DNA from: Larus michahellis
Lineage: Eukaryota; Chordata; Aves; Charadriiformes; Laridae
DNA: 64,000 nucleotides
Assembly (NCBI RefSeq): GCF_964199755.1
Contig: NC_133901.1
Location: 50,875,324 to 50,939,323 of the forward strand
Direction of reading: 5' to 3'
Position 1 is the first letter of the stretch; each line of letters opens with the position of its first letter. Under the pieces are notes generated by a model, which was given only the letters and a program-made list of their open reading frames with translations, was not told the origin of the DNA and did no database searches. Both the position numbers and the translations under genes were made by a program. Positions 12,301 through 25,500 of this stretch are shown here, one piece after another.

Positions 12301-15300
12301 CAGCACCACATAAAACCCCCTTCTTCTTGATGCTATTTACCATAACTCAGTTTCCATAAACTCTCCTCCATCTATTCCTTACTGAAGCACTCTTATCTTA
12401 TCTTGCAAACCTGACTTGACATCAGGCAGTTTGGTGTTTATATGAAAAAAGGGTTTGGCTTTTAAAACAGTTCAGCAGCTACAAACAGCTAGATCTTCCG
12501 AACAGCTTAGCCTGCATTTTTGGGCACTAAAATGAGCAGCCAGCTCTTCCCAGAGGGCTCTCTGTAATGGTGTGCTTTGAAAACATGACTTTAAATATCC
12601 CTGCAACAGTTAGATGTGGAGCCTTTCCTGAAATGTCGGACTCTTAGCTGGGAGCCTCCCTGGCAGCCAAGCTTACCTGAAATCTGCTCTGCAGCCCTTT
12701 GCAGCCCTTCCCTTGTTTCCTGCTGCCGTCTCAGCCTGCACGAAGGCGGGTTATCGGGGCAAGGGTAAGGCTGGCCCCCACCTACTGCTCCTTTTGACAG
12801 CCTGGAACTTGACTGATTCAGTTTGCAAACGTGGGACAATATTTTATTGTGTTTTCGCCTGTTCCATCACATTAAAACTAACTCGGGAGCAAGCAAATTG
12901 TGCTGTTGGACTGCAAATCACCAAGACTCAAAGCTGGGTCATCTGGAGGTCAGTATTTGCTCTTGCTCTCTCTTTTTTTTTTTTTTTTAAAAAAGCGCTG
13001 CCTGGAACTCTGTGGAAGGCACCAAAGAAAGGTCTCCTAACACAAACACCCTAAAAATACATATGCCCATTATTTTTACCTGGCATGGAAATCCATGTGC
13101 CAGTTCAATCATATTGGCTTTCAGTGAAGGATCGTTGCGCAGTGACTGTTTTGGTGTACAACAGTTTGGTGACATCTGTCCTCTGTCCCGTGAGTCGCGG
13201 AGCACCGCAGAGTCATGAAGTGATGTATCACAAGCCTCCTGTTATTTCAGGATACGGAAATATCTCTCAAGCGCTGCACATAGACAACGGATTCATCATG
13301 AGCCAACCTGGAAATTTCAGTCTGAACGGCAGTCTTAAATTAGTAAGCACAGGGAAGTCTGCAGTAAAACAGCAGACTGTCTCCATTCATCCCACACAAA
13401 ACAAGCATACAAAGAGAAGCAGAGTTTTATAAATAAAAGCACAAGAAGAACTGCTAAGATAAAAGTCACAAAGGTCCTGGTCCCAACCCCTGAAAGTCCT
13501 TGTTAGTGTTTAATTTTCTTTGGTGGGCTTAGGTCAGATCTGAACAGAGGGGATATGAACACGTCATTGGCATTTCCCAACTGTACCTAGAAGAGGCCTG
13601 CTTTGGGGTGAGCTTGGAGGGGAAAAAATGTCTTGAACTTGCTTTTGTTGTTCTGGACAGCCATGGTCACTTATTGCTCATAGAAACACACAGTTTGATA
13701 CAGACTCACAGCTTTAATGCCCAGGCAGCTTTACAAAGGAGAATATTTTTACCTCCTTTTTTCAGGTAGGGAGATGAAAAGCCCAGAGCACTGAACTGAT
13801 GCACTGAGGAGGCAGAGCACCTCAACGCTGGTGTCAAATCTGAGCTCCTGTGCCCTTTCCACGGCATGAAGGAGGTGCCAGATGCGGGGCCAAGCAGCCG
13901 CACGCACCTGCTGCTGCACCCAGTCATGTACGCAGACCCTGGAGTGAGGGCCACAGTCACGTTACCGACCTCAGTTCACAAACAGTGGAGCCAGAGATAT
14001 CCTCCGGGATGTCCAGAGGAAATACACACCCAAGAACTGGATATCAGTGTTGTACACAAATGAAAGAGCATTGATTTGGCTTCAGCAAGAGATTTTTTAA
14101 ATAGCAGGTTTGCAGAAACAGATGCTATTTGTAAAGTATGTCCTGGGGTTATCCAGACAGGTCCTTGGCTACTGAATGCTATCTGTTCATCAAGGACAGT
14201 TGTTTTCAACATTTTTCAGCCTGGGAAGGCCCTGTATGCTTTTCCAGCAGAGGATAGGTCTCGTGCAGCATATTTAAACCTACTCACAGTTGGCCTGCTT
14301 TCCTCAGTTACTTCTTTCGAATACCGGAGCAGCCAGATCCACAGGAACTGGCAACCACTGCTCCAGGCTAATCTTATAGTGTCTTCTTTAATGAGAGCCC
14401 ATGTGGCAACTCTCAGTGCTCCTGTCGCATCCAGGGACAAGGGAGCTCCATCATTTCACTGGACGGGGCAAATCACCTCATTCCTGAGCCCAGGCTCTTG
14501 TCCTGCATGACAACAGTCCTCGGTTCCCAGTTTTTTTGTAGGAGGTATACAACAATGTATACTCCCTCCAAGGGGGAAACAGTCAATTCTGTAATCAAAC
14601 TGTGAAAGTGTAATTATGAGTACAATTAAGGTGAAATATAGCTCTATTGAAGTTGGTGGGAGTTTTATTATTAACTAAAGTTTCACCTCTGTGTTTCGGG
14701 TGGATAGGTATCCTGTTCAAGCAAAGAAGCCATTATTTAATCAAAATGACATTTATAATGCAATGCTGCTATGATATTCAAACCTTCAGGACATGTTTAC
14801 TTTAATCAGGTCTAATTAAATTGCTACACAAGAAAAATATTCAGTTCCATGGATGTGTGCACATATATTCAGGGGAAAGCAATGCAAATTGCCCAGGATC
14901 TCACTAATTGCTATTTGTACTGCTTTAAACTCTGGTGATATATTTAGCAAGCCACATCTGACTCCTCTCTTGCACTCCATTGGAACAGATTGCTCTAAAC
15001 TGAGAGCGAGCATTTCCAAACTAAAGCACTTGCAGCATTTACACGGATGCAGCATTTGCAACAAGGTAAACGAGGTGGTGATTGCCAAACCCTCAGCCCT
15101 GTTAATTGCAAAGTTTAAGCAGCGCTTTCACAGCTGCTGGGATTCTCCAGGGATAAAAAGTAAAGAAACAAGGAGGCTGAGGGGATGCTCTGGATACTCC
15201 CGCCCCCCAGCTCTGGCCCAGGACACAGTGTTGGTGCCTCCCGGAGGCGGCACACCGAGCGAGGGCAGAGGGTACCTGCTGCTCTGCACCGGGCAGAGCC

Positions 15301-18300
15301 ACAATGGGGACAGAGAAACAGGTCCAAGCCCATGGCTGCCTGGAGCTCTGCAGGGCTGCAAACACCTCGGAGGGTGGAAAGGGAGGCCCAGGTCAACAAC
15401 ACCGCTCTTCTGCGTTCCTCCTCATCACCTTGTCACCCGATTTCATGGTGGGAAACTCCCCGACCCTTCCCTCATGCCCTCTGATCTTTTCTGTCACGGT
15501 CCCCTGGATTCCTATCTAGTTTTACCAGTCTCCTCTTGACAAAGCAGAGCATGAAACTATGCAGCACTTCCAGCGTGCTCGGCCAGGGCTTTGTGGAGGG
15601 GAAAGGCTCCCGCTGCCCTGCACCCAGCCCTGCTGCGCTATGCTGCCGTGCCCTCACCCTCGCCTTACCCTGACCCATCCCTGTATCTTCAGACAAAAAA
15701 AATACAAAGAGACAGAGCTTGGCCCAGCACTGGGGGATGCTGAGAGCTGGATGGATGGCGGAGCCCAGGCTCACTGCCGGGGACGGGCTCACAGCCCCCA
15801 GGGAGGCCAGGAGCCAGGCAGCAGGTGCAGCTCCTCAAGGCAGACACCTTCACGTGACTTCTGCTCCTGGGGCTGTGACACCTTAAAACTCCCCATCCAT
15901 CTGTTCTGGTGTTACCTGTGAGGTGGTGAGAGGAGGACAAGGCTGGCACCGAGGCGGCTCCTGTGACAGCAGGGCTCTGGTGAGGGGTGCTGCCCATTGC
16001 TTGGCACGAAGTGGGGGGATGCCGGTAGGTGAACTGGGATGAAGAGTGACCCAGTGCTCCTCACAGTAACCCCATAGCACGTATCAGGACTGTCCCATGG
16101 AGACACTGAGCTGAGGGCTGCTAAGCTGGAGGAGATGCTGCCCTCCATCACAAGATAAATTAAAGAATCATAAAGTCAGTGCAGCAAAAGTGGGCTCTGT
16201 CCCCCACCCCTGGAGAAGGGCAACAGCCCCCAGCAGAGCCCAGGAGCAGAGTGCCCCTGGCCATGACTGGCCCTTTGTTGGAGCCACTGAAGCAGCCCCT
16301 TGGCACCCCCAGGACACTGAGATCCCAGCAGAAAAACAAGGCACCTCTCTCCCCAAACCAGCTCAGCTTGCTTGCTTGCTTCCTTCCTTCCAAGGGTTTG
16401 TCGCTGCTCCTCAAGCACCTCTGCCGCTTTTCCTGCTCCTCAACAACTCCCCGGCATTGCTCCCCTCCACTCCTCCACTTGTGCCCAACTCTCCCACCAG
16501 TGTATGGTCCCAATCTGCCCACCGCAGCTCTGCTGCCCATCCCGTCCTGAGCCAGACACTCTTCTCTCCTGGCTGAGCCCCAGTGCCCGCTGACTCAGAC
16601 ACCTGACCCAAAAACACTGGAGAGGGGTGCAGGCGTGCGGGGGGAGGAAGAGCTGATGGGGACCCCTCTGTGCCCCCATGCAACCGGCCAGCCTGCAGCA
16701 TCACAGGAGGAAAGCAGAGGTTTGGGTTGTGCCATAACCTGGAAAGCAGCCAGCACAGCACAGTGCAGCTCAGCCTGCCTTTGGAAGGTGTTGATGAGCT
16801 TGTCCCTTAACTGGGAAAGGTGTGGACCCTGAGGGCAGGTAATCCACAGGAGAGCGAGGGGGACTGTGCTGGCTCCGGAGAGTTAGAGAGCAGCAACCGG
16901 AGTTTAAGCACAGGTTGCAACAGCTTTTGAAGTCAAAGGTCCCTTCAGCCTGACTCAGTGAGCACAAAGGTGTTTCCGTCGTGCAGTTTCCGTCGTGCAC
17001 ACAAGGAAATGATGTGCCTGGCAAACGACCAGCCAGGCTCCCCGGGGCACAGTGCCGGGCATCTGGTTCCCACCTGGCACACCAGGGCTCCTTTCACAGC
17101 CGGGAGAAGCGGGGACCATGTACCTGCTCCAGGATCCAAAACACATCTGGCATTTGAGCCTTCTCTGCTCCGGAAAGGCTGGTGGACACACCAGCAAGCA
17201 GAACTGGGGCAGTAGGTCTGAGCTGGGTGGCAGCTTTCTCCTACTCTGTGGTTGGGGAATCGCTCAGGGCAGCAGCATCCATGCGAGAGGCAGAGGAGAT
17301 GCAGAGGGGCTTTGCTTGTACAGCCAGGCTGTGCTCATCTTGAGTATTTAGTGCATTTATCAGATTCCCTGAGTAAAGAGCAGAAACTGTAATGTATCTA
17401 GATTGAGCCAAGTGTCTGGAGCAAGACACAAGATTCGCAGGGGTTAACACATTACTGCCAACAGACTCAAGAGCTGCTCACTACCCCAGCAAGCTATTTT
17501 TTCCACCGTAAGGGCATTGCAGTAAAACAACTTCCTCTCTTGTGACCCCAAACCTTCACCTGGACACGTGCAGGCCACTGACAAGTTAGCAGGAGAACCG
17601 TTTCACAGGAAACTGGTGTCTTCTGGAAACTTCCGTGTACAGGAATGCAAATATCATGCATTTCCTCTTTGAACGCCCCCCTCTCTCCTTTTTTTTCTTT
17701 TTGCCCTTGACCCAGCCCCTGTGCGAGGGGCTGCCGGCTGCGGCAGCACGGCTCCCTGGAGCCATGCACGCAGGCACACGGGCCGGCACAGCACCAGGGT
17801 ACCCCCGGGGAGGCACGGCACACCCTCATCCACGAGGTGCTACCAGTCCTTGCTTAAAGGAGATCAATACAGCACCGCTGGCATGGCTGATCAGACAACA
17901 GTCACTAAAACCTAAGACAAAGAGCAACCCCTTACAGTCACCCATCAGGGACAAGTCCAAGCCAACCCTGATGGCTGCTGCACAGACCATCCCCTCCCTG
18001 TACTTTCTCTGCTGATGGGGAGCCCCCCCGCAGCATGACATTACGTCCTCCTTTTTCCCAGGCTGTCACATGGATCCAATGTCCCTCTGCCAGCTACTTC
18101 CAAAAACCTTGCTTGTAACAGAATGAAAAACGTATTTGAGTCGAGGAGGTGACTGCATTGCACAGGGTCCTCTGGTGCCACACTGCAGGTGTACGAGCCA
18201 AACCAGGAGGTAGTCAAGCAACCTGTCCAGATCCAGCCTTTAACTAAGGGGTCAGGGAAGGGGATGGAAAATGAGGTCTAATATATACATATGATGAAAG

Positions 18301-21300
18301 GTTGACAGTTATTTCATTGTGTGCTTCAGTGTGAAAAACACAGTGACAAGGCTACTGGAATGTGTTTTTCGTCACCAGGAATACTTCACGCCAGGTGGAG
18401 GGGCCTTTTACATGCATGAGAAATCCTGTGATTTGGGGGCTGCACAACTTAAAGAAGACGGGTCCTGAAACTACTTACAAAAATCCTGTTCTGCCAGACA
18501 AGCCGCGGCAGAAGGAGGTGAAGTTATTTGCACAGGGGGACTTGCCTAAAGCCAAACAGCAGAGGAAAACCTGTCCCAGCCAGGAGAGCTCACCCATGCA
18601 GGGCTGCACACGCTCAGGGCTCTGTCCTGCTACTGCGTAATTTGGCTTTTGGGGAGTTTTTTGAAGAAAGGCTCACGTTTGCAATGTCAGAGCATCTCAA
18701 CGCACACTGTAGCAATCACTTTTATGGAAGATTTGGTGGTGATTTCAACCCCTGCGTTGCACGGTAGTAACTGGGCATGGAGGAACAGCACCATGGCCCA
18801 CATAGTTTTAGGAATCACCACTAAATGTATCTCCAGGTGCCTAACTTGGGAATTGCACTATAAACAGACCTTGGCACACACCCTCACCCACGCTCCTTGC
18901 TGCAAAGGCTGAGCAGCTCCCTGCAAGCTCCTGCCTGGCTTCTCCACCGCAGGGAAGTGCCCTCTGCTCTGAAGACGCTTCCCACCAGCCCCAAGTGTCA
19001 CAAAAGTGGCAAGAAAGGTAGGATGCAGCTGTATGCCCAGGGGATCCAAAGACACAACAGCTTTCCACACGCGGGGACTTCTTTGGGTGGAGAGTTTTCT
19101 TATGGCTGAGGAAATTGATGCATCCATCAGAAATTAAGCCGATGCTGACTAAGAGGTTTTTCCTCTTCCCGTTACATCCTCTGCAGCTCGAGAGGGAATT
19201 TCCTGACTGGTTGTAATTCGGAGAATCCATCCCACACTCTCAGCACACGGCTGAACAGGAAGGCGCCCCTGCACAAGGACTGGCAACCGTGGGGAAAGGG
19301 CAGATGTAGAGTATGCCAAAAACCACAGCATCTTTATGGGGCACCTGGTAACGTGGCCCCAGTCCTCAGACCAGGTCCATTTCCCTGCCCAGCTGGTTCC
19401 TCCCCATCCTTGTGCTCTGTTCCCAGCTCAGCAACACGCAGCCCGGCCCCAGCGCTCCACTCCTCTCACTGACAGGCTGGACTTTAAGGAAAAGGAGCCA
19501 GCCTGTCTCAAAACTCCCAATTAAATGGTGAGACCTAGCAATACTCTTGCTGTGAGACAAGAGATGAAGCTGCAGGATAGAAGCATCCTTCCTTTCTTGC
19601 TGGACTACAGCAGCAACTGGGCTCAATGTATTTCTGTACAGAGGGGATATCACCTTTTCCGCATCAAGGGTGTTCACAAGGTTTAGACAAAAGCAAATTA
19701 ATAATCAGTTTTCCTTTTCTGCACTTTCTTGAAGTTTGGACACCAAAACCAGGTACCACTTCTGTTTCTTGCTTGTGTGCTGTTTTTGATGAGGGCTGGA
19801 ATCGGTGGTGTCCACCCTTTGGAAAGCTTCACTGCTGTTAATAATACAATCACAAAATGGTAAAATCTCCCTTCAGGCAGATGCATTGACACAGGAATAA
19901 GAGTCCTAAGTATGCTATAGCTTTTTCCTTTTCCAGTGCCAAGCTACTCAGGTGTAAAACATTTTGATGCTAATATAGCCAATACGCTTGAGTTGAAAAA
20001 AATACATAAAACACAGTTATGCTACTAAAACTTTTCAAGTGTAGATAAAAATAACCACACACAACACCTAATGACAGCTTTGTGGGGCCCTCTAGACTCT
20101 AAACACTGTCACATATTGTGTCAACACAGGGCACTTCCAATATTAATTATCAGTTTCATACACACAAACACACCCTCCTGTGAGAGCACCTAGAGCATTA
20201 AAATCTTGCGCTCGTTGCCAGCCATTTTCATTCCATGTTTCCCCTAGCTCAGGGCTGGAGCACTTGGCTTGTGTGCATTCCACAGGATGCTTTATTCTTG
20301 TTCAAAAAGCTTACTGTCACTGGATTCTTTTATTTATTATATTTTGGTAACACAGTCATTTCTGTTGGCCCCAAGTACTTGTTGAACACAAGAAGGTAAA
20401 CTGAGCTTAGAAACGGCCAGCTTGGGACTCTCCTTAGGAACATAGTTTTCTGACAGCATCAAACGTTTTGCTCACTAAAAATTAGATGCATTTCAGAGCA
20501 CTTGGAGTTCCAGCTATATACAGACATCAGATAGTAGCTTTTTTCCCTTCTCCAAACTCGTTATTTAAAACAAATAAGCCTCTGGGTGGCATAGGAGTGT
20601 GCTCAGCAGTGTACAAAACAGTGGAGCTTGGGGCAGGAAGGAAGGAGTGTGCAATGGTACATGGGCAGCAGAGCTGCAGGTGAGAGGGTAACACTTTGTC
20701 CCCAGAATTCCTCTGGCTCCTAACAGTGCTACTGAATTCATGCTGAGGATCCTGTAAATTACCCTTATGCTGCTCTAATAATTTAAGTCTGCGCACTGCA
20801 GCTGGGAACCGAATGGGTGAGCCTGGGCTGGTAGCACGGGTAGAGCCTGGCAGCGCAATGCACACCAAGCACACAGCGATAAAACACAGCGGTGCACACC
20901 TCCCTGGACTGGGAACCTCAGTGCAAGAAACAGGGACCTCCTTCCCCGAGGGATTTTACAGCTTTCCTTCTCACCAGCCCTGGACACAGCTCTCTGCCTT
21001 TCCCAGAAAAACAGCAGCAGGCGCTGGGTGCATGATGAGTGCCTGGAGTGCTGCAAGAAATTGGGTGCAGCCCACAAACACTCTATCCCACTGCAGTGGG
21101 AGGCAAAGGGGGAGCAATATAATGAATCTCCCAGCCTGGAGAGGAAGGATGCCTTCTGTTGGATGACATGAATTTAGGAGCAATAAAATAATAACTAAAT
21201 ACAAGACCAATGTGGTGGGGAAAAGGGGCCAATTAAACACCCTGTCTTTAAACTGTGGCCAGTGCCATCAGCAAATTCCAGTGACTGCTACAGCAAAAAG

Positions 21301-22200
21301 TCAATTCACTTCAGTTGATATCTGGCCCATGGTGTTTGTTGCAGAGACACCGGAGAAGCGGCACCTGGGGGAGCAGAGTGAGGGGTCAGCTGGACTGGAT
21401 CTCCCCTGACAGCTCCCCTCCTGCCTGGCTTTCTCATGGCACTTGTAGCAGGGCTGCAGCACCCACTGGCTCTCTGTAGTCTCCTCAGGGCCGCTGTTTC
21501 TGTGGACAGCTGAAGTCCACAGAATTAGGCCGGTTTAACCGGTGTAGCAGCACATTTTCTCCTGACACTGCTCAAGACAGCAGAAGCCTAGGCGGAAGAG
21601 TAATGCAGGGACTGGCGCTCCCTTAGCAAGCAGAGACCCCGTATAGGTCACGGGGCTGTTGGTTGTAGGGAGCTTGTATTGCTTAAACCCAGCCTAGGAG
21701 TAATTTCCCATGCGTTTCCCAAGGCAGCACTCTGGTGAGCGCAGCCATGCCCAGGGCACGCCAGAGCTCTTCATGCCCGGCCTGCATGTTTGGAGTTCAC
21801 TCCAGTGGGGTGGCACCACAAACGTGCCCACGGGAGCTGGCATTTGGGACAGTCCTGACACTTCCCCCTCACCCCTCTTACCCATAGCCTGCAGCCCCAG
21901 CTACAACCAAGGCAGAGTTTTGTATTACGAACACATAACATACAATTTAAACAGAAAAAGAAAGGAAAAAAAAAAAAGAAAAAACCCACCTAAACCCACT
22001 CTACTCTCTCTCCTCCCCACCCAAAACATTCCAGCCTTTCCTTTCCTGCCACTTGAGAGGGGGGTTGTTTATTGACATTATGCAAGTGCTGAAACATTTT
22101 TCTTTTTCTTCTCTCCCGTCCCTTTTTTCTCCCCCCCGCCCCCTCCTCCGGGGGTTGCAAAGGTAGTTCAAACCCCTCCAGTCATCTCGGCTTATCAGCC
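331..22200. other. Intergenic DNA, about 22 kb, no supportable gene
   Basis: Both strands hold only scattered short frames without coding-like composition. I could not join any into a spliced model with phase-compatible splice sites. The longest, 228 codons at 14,853-15,539, looks non-coding. There are simple tracts: T-rich at about 3,086-3,125, a short GT run near 10,296-10,309, a T run near 12,970-12,988 and a TGCT/TTCC tract near 16,368-16,390. A GC-richer block at about 15,180-17,250 has no CpG-island density or first-exon structure. Distal enhancers or a non-coding RNA cannot be excluded from sequence alone. Confidence 0.6.
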
Positions 22201-22230
22201 AAAGGAGATGCATTCCTCTGGGCTGCTCCC

Positions 22231-22240
22231 TTTATAAGTC
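22231..22240 (+). promoter_or_regulatory. TATA box of the plus-strand gene
   Basis: The motif TTTATAAGTC lies at the upstream edge of the CpG island. It is about 30 bases before a predicted start of transcription near 22,262 and about 220 bases before the ATG of exon 1a. A TATA box at a CpG-island edge suggests one focused start site for the exon 1a transcript. The start-site position is inferred from spacing. Confidence 0.6.
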
Positions 22241-22338
22241 ACTGCTGGCCAGGCGCCCGCTCGCCGCTCCGCAGCCTCCGCGCCGGCAGCGCTGCCTCCT
22301 GCCCGCGCTGCCTGCCTGCTGCCCGCTCGCTGCCCACC

Positions 22339-22347
22339 ATGCCCTAG
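22339..22347 (+). promoter_or_regulatory. Minimal upstream ORF (ATG-CCC-TAG)
   Basis: In the predicted 5' UTR of exon 1a, an ATG in a very strong context (CCACCATG) is followed by one codon and a stop. Start-stop-like upstream ORFs of this kind are known to stall or divert scanning ribosomes and lower translation of the main frame. It acts only if transcription starts near 22,262 as the TATA box implies. Confidence 0.55.
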
Positions 22348-22404
22348 CCCGGGACCCGCTCGCCCGCCGGGGGACACGCAGCAGCCCGGGGAGGGCTGGC
22401 AGCG

Positions 22405-22434
22405 ATGGCACCCCCGTCCCCCGCCCGCCCCTGA
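22405..22434 (+). promoter_or_regulatory. Second upstream ORF, 9 codons
   Basis: An ATG with G at -3 and G at +4 (strong context) opens a nine-codon, proline-rich frame that ends at TGA, 17 bases before the main ATG at 22,452. The main ATG has G at -3 but T at +4, so its context is weaker. The short gap makes efficient reinitiation unlikely, so exon 1a transcripts may be translationally damped. Confidence 0.5.
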
Positions 22435-22451
22435 GGGCGGCTGCTGCCGGG

Positions 22452-22500
22452 ATGTTCAGCTGGCACCGGAGCTTCACCCTGGCAGCGCCCTGGAGGAGAG
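22452..22500 (+). CDS. Exon 1a coding part (residues 1-16)
   Basis: The frame starts at ATG 22,452 and encodes MFSWHRSFTLAAPWRR plus one base, followed by a strong donor GTGAGT. The one-base overhang joins the GT at the start of exon 2 to make glycine 17. The TATA box upstream favours this as a real first exon. Confidence 0.7.
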
Positions 22501-25500
22501 GTGAGTCCGCCGCCCCCCCGGGGTTGCCCGGGGGCCAGCCGAGGGCTGTCGGCACACCTCCCCGAGCCCGCTCCTCCGCCACCCCCTTCCTTCCCCTCGG
22601 CGGCCGCGCAGACGGTACTTAGGGCGAGACCAGTCCGGCCCGCCCCGCTCCCGGGCCCCGCCGGACGGACGGGCTGCCCGCACCGCACCGCGCCGCGCCG
22701 GCCCCATGCTGCGCTCCCTGCTCGCCGGCTGCCTCTGCCCCCAGGCAGGTAAGGCTGCAATAAGCCCCCTCCTCGCTTCAGCTCCTGCCGCGGGGAAGGA
22801 TGGCGCTTTAGGAACCGATTTGCTTTCCTCTTACAACGGGTTTATTTTGTGTCTGTGAGCTAGGGAGAGGGCAGCCGGAGAGGAGGGAGCGCGGCGACTC
22901 CGAGCGGGCTGTGGCTGAAGGAGGGGGAGCTGGCCGGGATAGAGCAGAAGGGGGAAGAGGGGGGAATTAGGAGCTGAGCGGCTGCGCCCACAGGTCCCAC
23001 TGGTATCGCTGGGGTTTTGCGCTAAGCGGGGACGGATGGGGTCTGCGCTCACTCAGCCTGTCGCTGCGCTGGCGATGGATATCGGATCGCTTTCTAGGCT
23101 GGCACATCCCCATCCAACGGGGAGTCATTGTCCCGAGTTTGAGCGGTTGTGTTTGCTCCCTCCTGCTCTGCGCAGATGAGGTGACCCAGGCAGGGAAGGC
23201 AGCTGTGGTCCTGGAGCAGATCACTTGTAACTTTTTACGTCTGTTGTCAAAACAAATGATGTGGTCTCAAACTGCCTTTTTCGGGCACAAGGGCTCTCGT
23301 ATGCTTTACTCCTTAGCCAGCGCTGCAGGCTGTGAGATCACAAGCCCCAGGTAGCAGAATCCCCTCAGCATCCCCGTTTACCCTTCAGCTTGGCTCGTGC
23401 CAGCTGTAAATGAGATTTGCAGTTTCTGTCCCATTAACATCACTGCACTCAGTTGGTTTGCTTGGCGTGGAGGTGGTGACAGACAGGGTTTGCCAGAGTC
23501 TCAAGCATAGGGTGCTGTGCAACAGCAGAATGGTAAAGATATTGCAAAACACTGGGTTGGAGTGGTTATGCCTCCTGGGGTCCTAACTTCCCATCTGTAT
23601 GCTGAATTCCTACCTCCTTGGACGGCTGCAGTGCTAGCAGCTCCTGTGGAGTCACCAGAGGTGCCATGTTTGTGGGCATCTGCCCAGGCATTCACTGCTG
23701 GGATTGCGCTTCCCAGCAGTGAGTGTCTCAGAGCTCAGCGGGAGCTGGAGCCTCTCTGAGGTGCCAGAGCAGGTCACTGCTGGGCACTGCACTAGCAAGG
23801 GCTGCTGAGGCACGTCACTTTGCATGAGTTTGGTCTGGAGACTGCATTTTTACCCAGTGACACAAAGAGCTCTAGAGTAGTGCTGCTGTGAGAGCGCTCC
23901 AGCATGACCACAAGATGTGGAAAGTGTTTGAAGAGATACCATTTTACTGTATGGTGGAAACCGCTCTGTTTTTTCCCTGGAGGTAATTTGGCCATGAACT
24001 TGTTTCCCCCAAACTATATAGTGCAAGCCTGACAGCGGGGTTAGGAGGGGAAAGGAAGCTTGCTCTTCCACATGGAAGTGTCCCTCATCACCCGGACACT
24101 GCAGTATTGAATAGGGGCAGGCAGAAGCTTTGGTGAGGGAACAGACTTATCACACAAAGGACTGAGGAATCAAAAAGAGATTCAGCTAGGATATCTCCAA
24201 ATAAGAAACAGGGACAGCACTCCTTAGTCACCCTGCCTGGAAAAGAGGCACCAGATATTATTTGTGTCCTGGTTTGGACCCCATCTCTACTCAGAAAGAG
24301 TCAAGAATATGCTGTTTCTTACAAGCTTTGTGGCAGGGACTTTAAAGTTACATCTCCAAATGCAGCTTAAGATAGAGAATATAAACCGAACTCTTTTTTT
24401 AAGAGTGGCAGAGCAATAATAGGCATATAGGCTGGATCTTCCCCCTGTCCTTGAGGGGCAGGATCTCTTGTATCAGCAAGTTCAGTTTACTGCAGCTACA
24501 GAGCCCTGCATCATCACCTCCTCCTCCTCCTCTTTATCTCGCCAAGGTCCTTGTGTGGCCCCAGCAAGAGTAACAAACCAAAAATTGTCACTGCTCGTAC
24601 TGCAACCATAAAATATTTCAGACATGCCAAAAAGTATGGTTCCACCTGCCCACCACTACCTTATTTGAGCAGAAGCAGCTCTCTGGGGTCTTGCCTAGGG
24701 ACAGAAATGACTGCACATGAAGAATGGGTTAACAGTGACCTTTCTGATACAACTCATGAGCTCCTTTGGCTTCAGTTGAAGCACTGGGGTCTTAATGGCT
24801 TTAGTCTGTGGGGCAATTGAACAGTTGTTTATCCAAGCTTGTTATAGGCAATAAAACCTGAATTACTACATACTTGTCATCCCTGGGGGGCAAGTTCCAT
24901 CCTTGCAGAGGGCCTCCCATCTCCTTGTTCCTTTCTGGTGGAATACTCCCTTGTAATATGAGGTAGCCTGCAAATCAGATGGGCAAGGAAAGATCTCCCA
25001 AATTAGACAGTTTTCGCCAAGGTGTGGTATATTTGTTTCCATTGTTTTCATTTTCTGCTCAGATACACTAGCGAGCTGTGTGCCAAATAATCTTTTGCTA
25101 TTACACAGGGCTGCTTATGAAAACACCATTTCCTTTATTGAATGTTTTGAAGCTTTCTCCTGAAGCAGCACACGTGAATATCCAAGGAGAAGGATTTGCA
25201 GGTCTTTAGTGAGAGTTGTCATCTCCCTGACAAAGTCTCACAAACAAGCACCATAGGTGACTATGGGACCTTGAGCCTCCCCCCATCCCAGGAGTGGTTA
25301 CTTTTCAGAGTAGGGAGCACTTGGGCACAGATCCTTTTACATCAAAATTATCCTTCTCCTGGTTTTCCCACTGGGCTATATATCCTAAGAAGTAAGTTGC
25401 AGGGTAAATGCAGTAACGAGTGGGAGAGGCTCTTTAGCTGGTGCTCTGCGCAAGGTCAGGTGTTGGTCTAAAAACTGGTGACGGCCAGCCTACACAAGTA

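Larger units (their letters stand above)
22240..22960 (+). promoter_or_regulatory. CpG island holding two first exons
   Basis: About 700 bases are very GC-rich with dense CpG, clearly distinct from the AT-rich flanks. The island contains both candidate first exons (22,452-22,500 and 22,706-22,748), each ending in a good GT donor. The TATA box sits at its left edge. It is the main promoter of the plus-strand gene; exon 1b may use a second, TATA-less start inside the island. Confidence 0.8.

Noticed and set aside
13740-13815. Possible MIR-like core
   Set aside because: Only a few words match by eye, and the order is incomplete.
14853-15539. Longest unspliced plus-strand frame in the left half, 228 codons
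   Set aside because: The composition is not protein-like, it overlaps long frames in other phases, its second half lies in a GC-richer block poor in stops, and no splice-compatible partner was found.
16140-16180. AGAATCATAAAG-like sequence resembling a CR1 LINE 3' end
   Set aside because: Only one loose copy of the terminal octamer unit is present and there is no CR1 body beside it.
16160-16760. Multiple frames of 110-130 codons on both strands in a GC-richer block
   Set aside because: All six phases have long frames because stops are rare. No start, splice or domain evidence.
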